A DNA stretch of 64,000 nucleotides from Phallus indusiatus (Eukaryota; Basidiomycota; Agaricomycetes; Phallales; Phallaceae): assembly GCA_027605045.1 (NCBI GenBank), contig JAQFWX010000014.1, positions 1,175,391 through 1,239,390 of the forward strand, written 5' to 3'. The notes under the pieces were generated by a model, which was given only the letters and a program-made list of their open reading frames with translations, did not search any database and was not told the DNA's origin. Every line of letters starts with the position of its first letter. Within the stretch, counting starts at the first letter, position 1. The position numbers and the translations under genes were made by a program. This document shows, piece after piece, positions 22,154-34,077 of the stretch.

Positions 22154-23734
22154 TGTTATGTGTCAGTTTTGAGTTAATGCTGAATGGCCCCATATGAAGC
22201 CTTCGGCGCTTCAGCTTCGTCACCGGTGTCGGCTTGCAATGAGATAGATCACTAATAGAAATGTCGAACGAACTGAGACGAACGGTTACAGAGGACACTT
22301 ACAGATTCCAGAATAGGCAAGCCGGCAGCTCCTTTCAATGCTTCGTTCACGGATACATATGTACAGTACCAGACAGTACCTACCGAGCCCTACCGTCCCC
22401 TCGGGTTCTGTTCCTCTCATAGATACCCACTGATACCCACCGATAATCATGCATCATGCTTCCTATCCATCAATGCAATAGAGCGTGAGAATCATCAACT
22501 TCCATAAAGACAGATACCCTCACTGGCACATTCTAGCATTTCGACACTCCAGCCTCGTTTTGCATGCAAATCAATCAGCCTATCGGTGCAGCGCATACCC
22601 CCAGTGCTAGGAAGCAATTGTGTAGAAATGGATCTAGAATGATCTATTTTTACTATGAGAAGAAAGTTAATCAGCATTACCCTTAGGTATTTCGAAAAGG
22701 CTGCCAGTGGAATCGTACAATCCCGGGAATATCTTTTCTTCTCTAGCACAAAGGATAAGATAGTTCAATTGAGATAAACTGATGCGGTAAGGTTACCTAT
22801 GTTTACCCAAAGCAAAATAAACAGCGTCACATCTTTATTTAGGTCGACGTAAACTATTAGTGCCGTACCTTAATGTTGAGTCATTGCCAGACAGGCCCCG
22901 AGCTGAGCAGGTGACATGAAGAACCAAAACAAAATCCCGGCAATTACGAGTGTTGTCTTTGATTCCTTCGTCGTAAGATTTTGACAGAACCTCACGGGTG
23001 CCGGTGCCAGTCTGGAGTCTAGTTTATGGGGTTATGGGGGTGTTTAGTCGGAAAGTCATTTTTGGCGCCCAGCGACTGCGGCGCAACTATTTTTGACCAA
23101 GGATAGTCAATAATCCACTGCTCTCAATTCGGCGACCAGCAAAGCTTGGGATTTCATCCAACCATATTCCAGTGCGAATTATGATCCGTTATCAGAAACC
23201 ATTCGGGTATTTTCAGAGGTCAGAACGAGTGTACACCACTGAAAGTCACTGGGCGATCTGGCCATCCGGTGTCATTTCATTTTCTTTAGGTTAAATGATC
23301 ACAAGATCTCAATGGCAGCTCAATAGCAGCAGCTAGGAGCTTAGAGACTTGAAGCATCTCATGAGACTGTTTCATTAGTCTGATAACATTTCGCGGCAGG
23401 TTCTCATTTGACTCAAACAGAGACCATCGAAAGAGCGGAATACGGCTTCCAAAGAATCTGGGAACCATCTCGTACACCAGCGTAGTTGCCCTCAAGAGCG
23501 GAGACAGCAAAAACGGCGAGGGTGATAAAAACCATCTTGCTCACCTTTGAAAGTATGTGAAGCCGCCGGCGGGGAACTGAGCACGGATATAATCGGAGGC
23601 CGGAGGTCTTTTCGACCATATTTCGCATGATGGCTATGTAGCTATCAACGGTGCAGGAAACAGCCAAAAAAACCACACAGCGGAAATGCAGATCATCTCA
23701 GGCCCTACGCTTTAATACTGGGAAACTACCGATT
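22154..23734. repeat. Spacer of the duplicated unit, right of the Helitron
   Basis: Non-coding, degenerate. Positions 22154-22400 align with 30080-30330 and 35985-36200; 22680-22870 aligns with 36270-36420; 23290-23700 resembles 36930-37100 and 38090-38400. It is the continuation of the unit that ends at 3001. No intact gene is visible. Confidence 0.6.
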
Positions 23735-24085
23735 CAGAGGAAGATAGATTGTGCAATGACCTGGGCAACATACAAAATGCTCCACTCCTTTATATATATA
23801 TTGGTTCTTAAGGTTAGTGTTAAATATATTCAGTTATTTGGAACGTCATATTTACGATCAACAGGTATATTAATTATTCGCGTTGTACACGTTGTGTCAA
23901 GGGAATGAGGTTATAGCGCCTGGGGCTGGCTGGGCTTACTAGTAACCTTATTTCTCATGGGAGGGCTTATTACGAACCTTTTGGTAAGATCGGTGAGGAT
24001 TGTTATTGCGAACATTTTTGGTAAGAAGCTAATGATCGTTATTACGAACATTTTTGGTAAGGGAGCTAAGGATCGTTGATGCACA
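23735..24085 (+). pseudogene. Truncated DUF6533 receptor-like pseudogene
   Basis: Aligns with the middle exons of the intact gene at 39365-41122 (its bases 39857-40100), including the intron and the segment encoding the GGLITN helix. The 5' exons are missing: sequence matching about 38390 in the intact unit joins directly to sequence matching about 39857. The end is expanded into three tandem copies. It cannot encode a seven-helix protein. Confidence 0.7.
23965..24078 (+). repeat. Three tandem copies of a 36-38 base unit
   Basis: The unit TTATTACGAACATTTTTGG followed by TAAG and GCTAA-GGATCG starts near 23967, 24002 and 24040. Only one equivalent occurs at the exon end near 40068 of the intact paralogue. 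Confidence 0.8.
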
Positions 24086-24673
24086 CTGATGGAAATATTG
24101 ACATGCCAATTGAATAGCCACGCGCGTCAATTATATTGGACACAGGCGAAAGGTATTGTTTATTTGTGTTCGCAGTCTCCGATTGCTTATGCCCTCAGAC
24201 CTAAGAACCGGGTTCGCGTTGAACAAAAAAACGAATTGGACTATTGTATAGCGAGGTCCAGTCGGTGGCAGAGGGAGCAGGTATGTACGATGCGCTGATT
24301 CCAGAACAAGCCGCGGGTCCGGTGCCAGATCTATTATTTCGCAGAGCAAAGGCTTCTGGAAAATTATTAGTTGAGATTTGTTTTTGAACGGGAAAAGGTC
24401 CATAGAACACTTTGTGGGCGCGGTAATGGTGAGAAAACCGATGGTGGCCCGATCAAATTCTGGTTTCCAGAAACTCATTTATATTCCACCAATGAGACTA
24501 CTCAAACACTAAAAAAGCTATGCTCCATTTTTGTATCAGAAACATGCAACTGACTTCACCCCAGATAAAAACTCATTGACCGTTTTCAATCCCTATTCCA
24601 CAAAGCTTCACCGAATATCTCGCCTGTCCTCTTCCAACATACATTCTATTTGCAACAACCTGATACCTGCTAG

Positions 24674-25677
24674 ATGACTCCTACAGCTATCGACCGCGGT
24701 AAGTGACGTCATGTCAGGAAGACATTCAGAGGCATCCAATGCGAGGTCTAATCCAGCAAGCGTAGGCGCTGTTCACCGCATTTACCCTATCTCGGGATCT
24801 GCTGTTAGTAATACAGCTCTCGCCACTCCTACTTGGGCAGTCAGTGTCAGTGCCTTTACCCTCCCTTATACTCCTCTCATCGCAGTCTTCGCTCACGCTG
24901 CCATTTATCAGACGACGTTTATTAGTCTAAACGATCAACCTGTGGCATGCGATGGTGTATGCGTAGGCGGAATCGTTTTTGCTGCAGTAGGTGAGGGCCT
25001 TGCAAGCAATGAGTATCCCTCTATTTCACGAAGGATTCTCAAATACACTCACTTGTCAGCGATATGCATCGGACCTTTACTCTCTTTAGGCTTCACTTTT
25101 AAAAGGAACCGTGGTAGGTGGTTTAGAAACTATGGTCACCGACACACCAATTCCTCAGCGGTGGCAACCGTAACGAGCGTCAATACCGGGAGGTTAGTTT
25201 CAATCTTATTTCTTCTGAGATCTTTCTGGTTACAAATTTTCTAGATCACAGACGTCAGGTTCTTATGAGCTGCCAGTCATTGCTCCTCGCACTAAAGACA
25301 CTCCCCTACCGTCATGCAACATCACTAGCACTCACGACCTTCCTTGCGTCAATGCGACTCCCGATAATCAGACGTCCATTGTAACCTTCACGAACTCCAG
25401 CTTTGAGTCGGTATCAACATCAGTAACTTCTTTGAATTCAATTAGCACTGGTGAACTTCCCATACCTCCTGCGCCTATTATCCCGACCGTTCCACTCCCG
25501 CCTGTTGACGAAAACGATTATCTTCCCCAATACAACCCAATTCCTTCCGATTACGAAAATCATACTAGCATAGAGCCCTGGCGTGCGCCGGATGCAGAAA
25601 GCAATGAGAACGAAACCGGCGATAGCTTGAACTTAAACATGAAACCGACTGGAAGCTTGGGATTGATTTTGGGGTAA
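24674..25677 (+). CDS. Family Y putative single-pass membrane protein, copy 4 (274 aa)
   Basis: Exons 24674-24698, 24757-24990, 25060-25192 and 25245-25677 sum to 825 bases in frame. The N-terminal about 85 residues carry the conserved YQTTFISLNDQPVACDGVC stretch. Joining exons 2 and 3 makes one hydrophobic helix (VGGIVFAAVAICIGPLLSLG) followed by KRNRGR, so one membrane pass with a cytoplasmic C-terminus is likely. The tail is Ser/Thr/Asp-rich with PLPP and LPQY, a possible WW-domain ligand, and ends GSLGLILG like the other copies. No clear signal peptide is seen. This is the only copy on the plus strand and the most diverged. Biological role unknown; a surface sensor or adaptor is an inference from topology. 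Confidence 0.65.
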
Positions 25678-25879
25678 TGCGGCAGGAGCTTCATTCACAG
25701 AGTAGATCAAGGTCACCTGGGAAATGCGAGTTTGGAATAGCAGGAATATTTAAGTTATAAAACTTGATGAGAACAAACGCCGTCAGGGCGAGATTGTAGT
25801 GCGTGCATGTATTAGTATTAGGCATGAAAGCTAGAAATTCTGTAACAAGCTTCGTGATAAATTTATATCAGGTCAGCAA

Positions 25880-26450
25880 GTAAATACAGCTGATCACATG
25901 TTTATTCTCATACCTATACCATCGACGATGGAGTCTGCACCATAAGACAAGCAAGGTGATGAACTCAAGTAGTAAGGCTTTGTTCTGCTATCGTCGACGA
26001 AAAGAATTCTGGATTTGTAGGTATGCTCGTCTTGCCACAGCGCATCCGTCTTTTGAGGATATGGAACGTCTAGTGTGAGTAATTGGTTAAGCCCACAGAT
26101 GCAAACAAAATGGATGTTTGATGGACGGCGTTGGATTTGGGATATCGTGCTATCAACATCGCAAGGACGGTAAACGTGAATTCTCAGTAGATATGAACGA
26201 TGACTTGCCGAAGCGGAACAGTCACTGAGCTCCATTTAGACGTTCTAGCCGCACCGGGCTGAGTCCGAGTGCTTCATGTAATGACATGTATGTATACGTT
26301 GAGCGATGGCTGAGAAGATAAGGTCTTAGCGCCCACAAGAGTCCAGACTGTCCACTAGGCCACCGTGACAGCGTCACTCTGCTGACATTCCACGCGTCGA
26401 CCTGCCAATTTCAAAACTCTTTTCACGCTATCTCTGTGGCAAAGCGGAGT
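25880..26450. repeat. Duplicated segment, partner of 31085-31690
   Basis: The stretch from ATTCTCATACC-ATCGACGATGG onward matches the stretch starting near 31137, including GGTGATGAACTC and TTCTGCTATCGTCGAC. Minus-strand open frames in both copies are not conserved through their length, so I see a degenerate non-coding or pseudogene segment. Confidence 0.6.
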
Positions 26451-26599
26451 ACAGTCATCGTATCAAAAGGCATTTCAAAGAAAAGAACTTCAGCAATCGC
26501 GCTACGCATCAAACGGTTGGTTCTAGTATCCAGTACATCAGAAATATTTTGACGGATTTTTCCCTCCAAATCACTTCGATTTTCAGAGGTATCTGTTTC

Positions 26600-27500
26600 A
26601 AACAAACAAAATTCTGCGGCACACAGCAAGAGTCAAGCGTCAAGCAACTTTCATGCTGTTATTGTCCTCGATGTGGTCTCCTCAGCCCTAATCCATCTAT
26701 TGTGACAACCTTCGGTAAATGGATAAACAAAAACTGGCCCGCCCAACGAAAAAGACTGAAAACAGTGCTTGCACTGGGCCAAGTCAAGCGAAACGATCTA
26801 GACCCATATGGACGGCGGCTGACGTTCTGACCGAAAGCAACATAAATAAGTCCAAACGATGACGCCCAAAATTAACAGAATTTTAGACTTTCTCTCTCAA
26901 AAATTTCATTTGATCGGTGAGTCTTCTTTTTTTTTATCATAGATACTCAACATCAATTTCTCAGGAGTTGTTCTCAGAAGGCTGAACTTGTCCTCGGAAG
27001 AAAATACTCAATGGAACTGGTTTGAAGCTGTGTCATCGACGCATTAGAAGAAAGTAGTGGGAAAGCGCACAAATATTACCGTCATGCTTTGGGCTGTCGA
27101 TCCAGTCGGAATACTGAGATATAGACTTTATGTCCTTCCGCAGGAATAAAGATATGAACCCAGTTTATGATTGACTCCTTGGTAAAAAAAAACGGAAGCC
27201 GTTTCGTACTAAGTTGGAAGGAGATCGTTTACACACGATGGGGTAGCACAAACTTTTATTTGATTGTCAAGAATACGGATTCTTTATCGTGGCTGTACTC
27301 AGATGAGCCGTACACGAAAGATGAAACTACTCACTGCACTGTCACATATCCAATCTTTGAAGAAGCTTTCGGTGCTATGAGGTTACACAGTTTTGGATGT
27401 AATTTTGGCACGTTGGCGTCCCTAGAACATCCCGATATTCCGATATTGGCGTGTTGGAGATACTGGGCGTCCCCGATCCAGGGGTTAACGTCTCAGTGAG
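26600..27500 (+). pseudogene. Family X pseudogene, copy 2
   Basis: The equivalent of the MPPKRK opening lies at about 26735-26850 but has lost its ATG. VIDALEES occurs near 27035. A 110-residue open segment 27167-27499 (SRFVLSWKEIVYTRWGSTN) is the best-kept part. Stops separate the pieces. Just downstream, near 27730, the bases AACATCCCGATATTGG repeat those at 27428, which hints at a further insertion between them. Family unknown. Confidence 0.45.
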
Positions 27501-27977
27501 AAACAAAAACGGCAAAATTTGAAGTTAAATCGACATTAAATTGACGATTTCATCAAGAGTTTTGATTTAATTCCGACTTTTCTGTTTTGATCTTTCGCGC
27601 GCGCGCCGGGTGACGGGTAGCGTACCCCGTGTTCAGTCGACCGGTCCCGATTTCGCTTATTGAAATGAAGATCGATTGCCCCTTCAGGACCATTAAGAAC
27701 CCCAGTAACATTGAATCTCATGAAATTTGGAGAACATCCCGATATTGGCGTCCCCGATCCAGCGTGTATATGAAATTTATTTTCACGGATATCGGGATCT
27801 CGGCGCACTAATGCGCATGAGAAGCTATGAGAAGATGTATCATGTTTTCAGCCAAGTAATAAAATAAAACCCCTATATAGAGCAAATGAATAAATGCCTT
27901 ATATAGAGTTCGCAATTTGAATGCACATATTCTCAAGTAACAGCATCTTACTAATTTGACATGAAGGGGTATCAACA

Positions 27978-29143
27978 TCATTCGAATATCAGTCCCAAGC
28001 TTCCAATTGTTTCGAAGTTAAAATTCGAGTTGTCATTCTCGCTTGAATGATCGTTATTCACTAGCGGGTTGACCGAAAAGCATTGATGCATATTATCATT
28101 CTCCGAATCAGAGCTAAAATCGTGTTGAGGGATATGATCATTGCTGCTGAGAGGAGGAAGCGGAATAGTTGAGATTAAAGGTGTAGGAGGCGCGGAAAAT
28201 TCATTATCACTGCTAATGGTTGTGTCCGCAGATGTTATCCTGGAGTTTGTGTCTGCCGGCGCGATACTGAACTCTGTTGTAGATGTCACGTCAGACGATT
28301 CATGGTCTGTTTCAGAAATAGTGTTAGCATCGTTAACAGAAGCATCCGAATCGTTCAAAGAGTATGGTGGAAGATGATTTCCTGGGTAAGGAGGAAGAGG
28401 TGGAAGTTCAACAGACGTTGTTGAGACTCGCGATCTGAGAACGGCTTGAGGATACGGAGTTTGAGATTAGAGCAAAAATTACCTTCCGTGATCGAGCCGT
28501 ATTGGTGTAAGTAGTACCGTTGAAGGGTTGGTTCGCCGTTGGCCTCCGTAGTAATTTCCAATCCACCTTTTCAATTTTCTTCTATAGCCAAGACCTAGGC
28601 ACAGGAAAAGGCAGAAGGAAAGGCAGAATACCACTTGTTCAACGAACGTCGGTTAATAAACATGAGGAGTGTCAATCAGCGCTCTCACCTATTGCAGCAA
28701 CGACAGCTCCGGCGACGCATACACCTTTGCATGTGAATAGTGTCATACCATTTGATATCATGGTCCCCTGATAGTTATTTCTACGAAATTTTGTATGTGG
28801 ATTGAAGGGGGAAAAGAACGTAAAGCTTCCGCTGGTATTGAATGTGTTAGGGATGGTAAAATCAAAAACTTGAGATCGTGTCTGGGTGGCGGATGTGGGA
28901 CCTCCGGCATCAACCATGATGTCGAGGCCTTGAAGGGTCAATGGACTTTCTTGGGGATTTTCCAGAGTTGATTGTCCTGAAATCCAAGCTAATTCAACTT
29001 GGATATTTTCCCAGCTTGCAATCACATACCGATGTAGCTTAGTACAGAGGATCCATGGATATGGCTTCCTGCGCGATCTTGTGGGACCGGTGACATTTAT
29101 GTAGAAGGTATTGAGCTTGAGTTTTAGTATTTGGGAGGAATGT
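27978..29143 (-). CDS. Family Y putative single-pass membrane protein, copy 2 (best-preserved minus copy)
   Basis: Open from the splice acceptor at 29143 to the stop at 27978, with two introns at the same positions as the other copies. The ectodomain-like part has an N-glycosylation-type INVT, a basic TRSRRK stretch, CTKLHRYV, TLQGLDIMVDAGG and CKGVCVAG. The membrane helix spans an exon junction (VAGAVVAAI joined to VVFCLSFCLFLCLG) and is followed by YRRKLKRW. The cytoplasmic tail has PPLPPYPG and HLPPYS (two LPPY motifs), then an acidic Ser/Asp-rich region ending GSLGLIFE. The first exon is unresolved; an ATG at 29228 (MTP, as in copy 4) is a candidate. Unknown function. Confidence 0.6.
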
Positions 29144-31084
29144 CTGAAAGAACTATAAAAGAATTATAGGATTCTTATACTCGGTAAATCATTAAGTGTT
29201 CCAGGTTAGGAAATGCAAACGGCGTCATGTCGTTCCTGATGTTTGCACTACTAGTACGCCTCCGTGACATCATCTATCTTTATAGCCCAGAGCAGTTTTA
29301 CAGAAAGTGCCATGCGTCTAATTCAAAACCGCCAGTTTTGTCCGTGGCTGAGTACGCCCCCGTCTGAAAGAAGGCATGTTCGAAGGGGGAACATGTCAAT
29401 CTAAATTAACAGCTCTGTTGATGAAAGTTGCTGAGATGAAATAGTGAGATATGAGATCAGAATGGAGAATGTTGGGCGTTGATTGATATCATATTGAGGG
29501 TGCCCGGCGCATGTTGCCGCGTGAACAAAAAAGAATGAAGGTTACCAGAGGTTGCTTGGCGCAGGTTTGCTTGAGTAAGAAAAGTGATTCGCTCAAGATT
29601 TAGCCGAAATGGTCCTTGATGTAACTTGCTTATATAAATGAGCGATATTACGTGACCCCGATGAAGTGTGATCGTTATACTGCGATTGTTCCCTACATGG
29701 CTGTAGTTCTGGCCGAATCCGTAAGAACCAGAATCTCCCTTCTGGTCAACACAAGTTAGATACATCGGCATCAGGTGATGTACACGTGTATATATACAAA
29801 TCAAAGTTCGAATCTTTCTTGAAAAATTTCGTGGCGTCGAGATAAACTTTGTTCTTGGCGCTATTGTCTTCATCTACTCCTTTCCTTCCTACCACCATTA
29901 CCGCGCTGTCGCTGAAAAAGGCACTTGCGGGATCTGGTGGGGAAAGACTGTACCATATTTGATATACCGAGTGCAAATAGTCCGCAAACTGCATCGGTGC
30001 ATCATCGATATGGGCGAATCGGGGAACCGTGACTTGTTTTCCTGATGTTTAGGTTGTGTGAAAGTGACACGAAAAATATTGTTATGACTTAATTTAACTT
30101 ATCGCTGAAAGCTCCATATGAAGGCTTCGTCAACGGCATCGGCTGCTATGAGATCAAACAATAAAGTGTCAACAAACTGTTAAGAAGGGAATTGCGAAAT
30201 TTGGACGAAGTTCCAACTAAGATGACTCGGACAGTAAACGGGAACATACAGGATAGCAAAACCGGCAGCGCTCTCTTTTCAGTACTGGTTCGCGAATATT
30301 TGATCCCTCTCACGAGATCTTCCATCCGCCAGCGATGGCACTTCTTGTTCATCACTGTCAGATCGACGTGGGAACCAAGACAGATAAACCGGCGTTCATT
30401 TCAGCCTCGGTTTGCCCGCAAAACCAGTCATTTATCTGACCAACACATTGCGACAACCGGAATATATAAACTAGAGGTGCCGGTAGTCGCCCAAACCCTT
30501 GCATGCAGTCGTTGATTCCACGGGTCTGGAGAACCCTTGCTGCATGCAAGGGAATTCAATGTACTTGGACTATCATAACACATTGATTCCAGTAAATTAG
30601 ATCTAATAAGAACGCTGATAGGAAACTGAATAAAGTGTAAAAAAAATAGTCCAAATCAGTGGCACACCTGGTCGCTCAGAAACCTATACTGTCACTGACT
30701 GACTTAAACACCAGATAATCTCGTTCAGAGTTAAGTAGGAAGCGCCGAACTGCTCGAACTGCTGGGAGCGGGGAGCGGTAAGATACTAAAACACGGAGAG
30801 TGATAGTGGCATTACCGTTGACATCGGTATGCATGCCCTGTTGTTCGATGAGGAGAGTGGAATGGAAAAGTGCTGTGTGTCAATCTTAAGAATGTGCATC
30901 TGCCACGAGGGAGGGTAATCAGCACACAGTTTGATCTGCTATTATCGACATCGATTACACACCCAATGTCATAGAGTACAATACGTCACATTTAATGCTC
31001 CAGATGTCCGAATACGACCGGGCCAATCAAAACCAGTCAGAATATAGGTAGGCAATCTCTGGAAGTAATCGTTCACAGAATTGA
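29144..31084. repeat. Spacer of duplicated unit 2, with Helitron empty site
   Basis: Non-coding. Positions 29990-30190 correspond to the two flanks of the Helitron (2925-3001 and 22154-22330) read without interruption; the target equivalent is at about 30078. Other parts match 35690-36200. No conserved reading frame was found. Confidence 0.65.
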
Positions 31085-31690
31085 ATGTGCCATATTCGTC
31101 TCCATGACAATTTGTCCGCCAAACTATTCCACTTATTCTCATACCATCGACGATGGAGCCTGCACCATAAGACAAGCAAGGTGATGAACTCGAGCAGTAA
31201 AAGGCTTTGTTCTGCTATCGTCGACAAAAACAATTCGAGATTTGTAGGTACATCCGTCTTTCCGCGGCACATCCGTCTATTGAGAATATAAACGTCGTAG
31301 AGCCAATAATTGATCAGGTCCACAAGATGTAAACAAGATGGATGCTTAATGGATGGCGTTGGATCGGGATATCGCGCTATCAACATCGCAAGGATGGTAG
31401 ATCTAAATTGTCAGTAGATATGGCCGATGGCTTGTTGAAGAGAAACAGTTATCTAAGTCCGTATGGACATTCTAGCCGGGCTGAGTCTGAGTGCTTCATG
31501 TAATGGCATGTATAGTAACGTTGAGCGATAGCTGAGCAGAGGGTTAAGGTCCTAGCGCCCACAAGGGTCCAGTCGGCCACCGTGACAGCGTGTGGTCACT
31601 CTACTGACATTCCACGTGTCGACCGGTCTCATCCTCCCAAAAATCTCTTCACGCTATCTCTCTCACACAAGGCAGAGTACAGCCATTGCA
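31085..31690. repeat. Duplicated segment, partner of 25880-26450
   Basis: Shares ATTCTCATACCATCGACGAT and the following about 300 bases with 25905-26220, then GTTGAGCGATRGCTGAG and CTGACATTCCACG blocks with 26297-26400. No intact gene is seen. Confidence 0.6.
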
Positions 31691-31718
31691 TTGAAAATAT
31701 TTGAATTTGCTGTGGTAA

Positions 31719-33890
31719 AGAGCTGAGGCAACCACACTACACGCCAAATTGTTTCCTCGACGTCTTCAGTTTGTTCTAATGCTCAATATGAACGACAGTG
31801 GCACTTATCGTACCCTCCGCTTTCATCGACTTGCATATTCATAACAGCTCATTTATTTTTATATCATGCCTCTAGAATGGAAAAAAAGATTAAGGTACTG
31901 AAGCTTCAGGTCGAGCAAAACGGCCTAAACCGATAGCGACGGCGGCGACTGACGTTCTGACTGAAAGTAACATAGGTTCAGACGATGCGGGACCCCCAAA
32001 ATCAGTCGTGCTCGTGCATTCAAATGGTGGACATACCGCTCAATTTCAGTCCAATTTCCGCTCAGCAGAATAACCTTGGGCGACATCGTTTAGGTTGGAG
32101 ACCAAACGGGTAATCTGACTTTTTCGCTTTACTAAATTTGCAGGATTTAACCTTTTTCTAAAACCTAGACGCCGACGTTTCTAAACCTAGAAGCCAACAA
32201 TGTCAATGAAGTCAGTATCGTCAACAGCTTGAACTTCCACAATAGTACCATTACTACCAACGGCCCCAGCAATATCATACTCAGCCCCCGTCGTTCGCTT
32301 CGACTATGTATACTAACCATCCCAACCAATACTACCCGATACAAGCTCAAAATCAAGGAGGACATCACCCTCAGCAAATGGGTAATCCGTGGTCTTCTGT
32401 TGGTGCACCCCGTCCTTATGCACGTTGCAGCGCACAGATACCCATGCCGATCGATGTAACAGTACAACCCTACCCTCCTCCTTCTCCTGTGTACGAGAGC
32501 GATAATCCGGCGCAGCCCAATATCATGAACAACAGTTTCAGCGAAGGGAATCAAGCTAGGTATTCTCCTCGCAGTATATGAGGTGAAGCACCTCCACCGG
32601 ATTCAGTGATCCCTACCCCAACTTGCCCTACCTGTCACGACTGGGACGACACCGTCATACACTTCATCCTTCATTGCCCTGCACACCGCGTCGCAAGGGG
32701 AAGCATGCGTCGGATACTACCTTGTGTACACTTTACTTTAACCTTACCAACCAGTTGAACATGTTTTGTCCTTGTTAGACCTGCGTGGACTCCTCAACAA
32801 CGAAAAGAGCTACCTGGACAGCACCAGGCGATTCTCTCCGCAGTACAGCCCACTATCAACAAGCAGGACAGCTACAGCGGAGAAAGCTTGGGACAGGGAA
32901 TCGGAAAAGGTGGCAGAGACGACGCTAAAACACAATTTCACACCTTTTCAGGTTGCAGCACCTTCAAGAAGGTCTTGCCTAACTCCGATGGAGCAGATGT
33001 ATAGCATAAAGAATTAAATCAGAATGTATATTAAAGTAGCGTACATGTACAGCATGTCCAGTGAGTCTGACATGGGGAACACCCCGACGGACTGTATTCA
33101 CACGCACAGACACAATGGTATGTATACAGCCGGTCCGAACTTCATATTATGTTTTTTTTTTTAAAAAAAAGCGCTCTTGTTAGTTAGCCTTAGATATCAT
33201 CCAATTGCATGGGGAACTCTCACGTCAGTTGAAGCTAATTCATCAGTGATTCGGCAGGCGGAACTCACAATTTGTTTTAAGTTCGCAATAATTGCGAATC
33301 CTTGTCAAACATCAACTGACTGGCTCCCTTGTCGTTTTTTGACATATGGAAGCAAAGCTTGTGCCTTGCAGTTGCAATGACATCATTGTAACTTGTTTTG
33401 ATGACAAACCTTTCAGAATCGATATCATTCAACGACGCTGCTTGCAGGCTTGATCAGTACTATGACTCCGAACAAATTAATCCCGAAAGTTATTTCGTGA
33501 TAATTATAGTGTGTTGGAACGTTGAAACGAAGATCGTTTGGCACGATGAAGTGGCACATAATTTTATTTGATTGTAATTTGTCAAGAATACGAATTCTTC
33601 ATCATAATTCATAGTTGAACTTTTTGAAAGTTAAGATGAACCATGCACGATAGATGACACTTCTCACTGCACTGCCACAGTATCCGATCTTTAAACTTTC
33701 CATTGCCCATGATGAGGTTTGACACAGCTATGAACTCAACAATTGACACTCGGCGGTCCCGATCCAGGGGTAAGCGGTGGCGTAACAGCGTATATATATA
33801 TATGACATAGTTATTTTTTACGAATCTCACGTTCAAAAGTGCACTCTTAGCAATGTACATGAGAAAACGTAGCATGTTTGCCTAATCCAG
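31719..33890 (+). pseudogene. Family X pseudogene, copy 3, interrupted
   Basis: Positions 31719-32130 align with 1-430 (ACACGCCAAATTGTT..CGTCTTCAGTTTG and the MPP start at 31866, frameshifted after six codons). Positions 33510-33890 align with 27215-27380 and 1020-1140. About 1.3 kb of foreign sequence, including a LINE 3' fragment, lies between. Dead copy. Confidence 0.4.
32581..33020 (+). pseudogene. LINE (non-LTR retrotransposon) 3'-end fragment
   Basis: The frame from about 32623 reads CPTCHDWDDTVIHFILHCPA, the C-terminal C-x2-C..H-x4-C knuckle typical of Tad1/R1-type LINE reverse transcriptases. It is followed in another frame by a segment ending YLDSTRRF, which resembles the usual closing motif YIxxTGRF of these proteins. 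The RT core is absent, consistent with 5' truncation. A T/A-rich run near 33152-33169 may be the tail junction. Confidence 0.6.
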
Positions 33891-34077
33891 GTAGTGGTAT
33901 TTATAGTGCAAATTGATTTGATCGAATACATATGACAGTCCGTATTAATGCGCATATCAAGTAACAACATCTTACTAATCTGACATGAAGGGGTATCAGC
34001 ATCATTCGAATATCAGTCCCAAGTTTCCAATTGCTTCAATGTTAAATTTCGAGCTGTGGTTCCCGCTTGGATGATCA

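Noticed and set aside
26290..26370. tRNA-like A box on the minus strand (TGGCCTAGTGG), repeated near 31530-31590
   Set aside because: No B box (GGTTCGANNCC), no acceptor stem and no anticodon arm could be paired; more likely part of the duplicated segment.
27590..27640. GGGTAGCGTACCCCGTG resembling the right end of A elements (GGTAGCGTACCCTGACA)
   Set aside because: No TGTCAGGG partner and no target duplication found; similarity is too short.
32306..32581. Gln/Pro/Tyr-rich frame starting MYTNHPNQYY
   Set aside because: No splice continuation or homology visible; it sits in the interrupted part of pseudogene X3 and could be a fragment of a host gene but cannot be supported.
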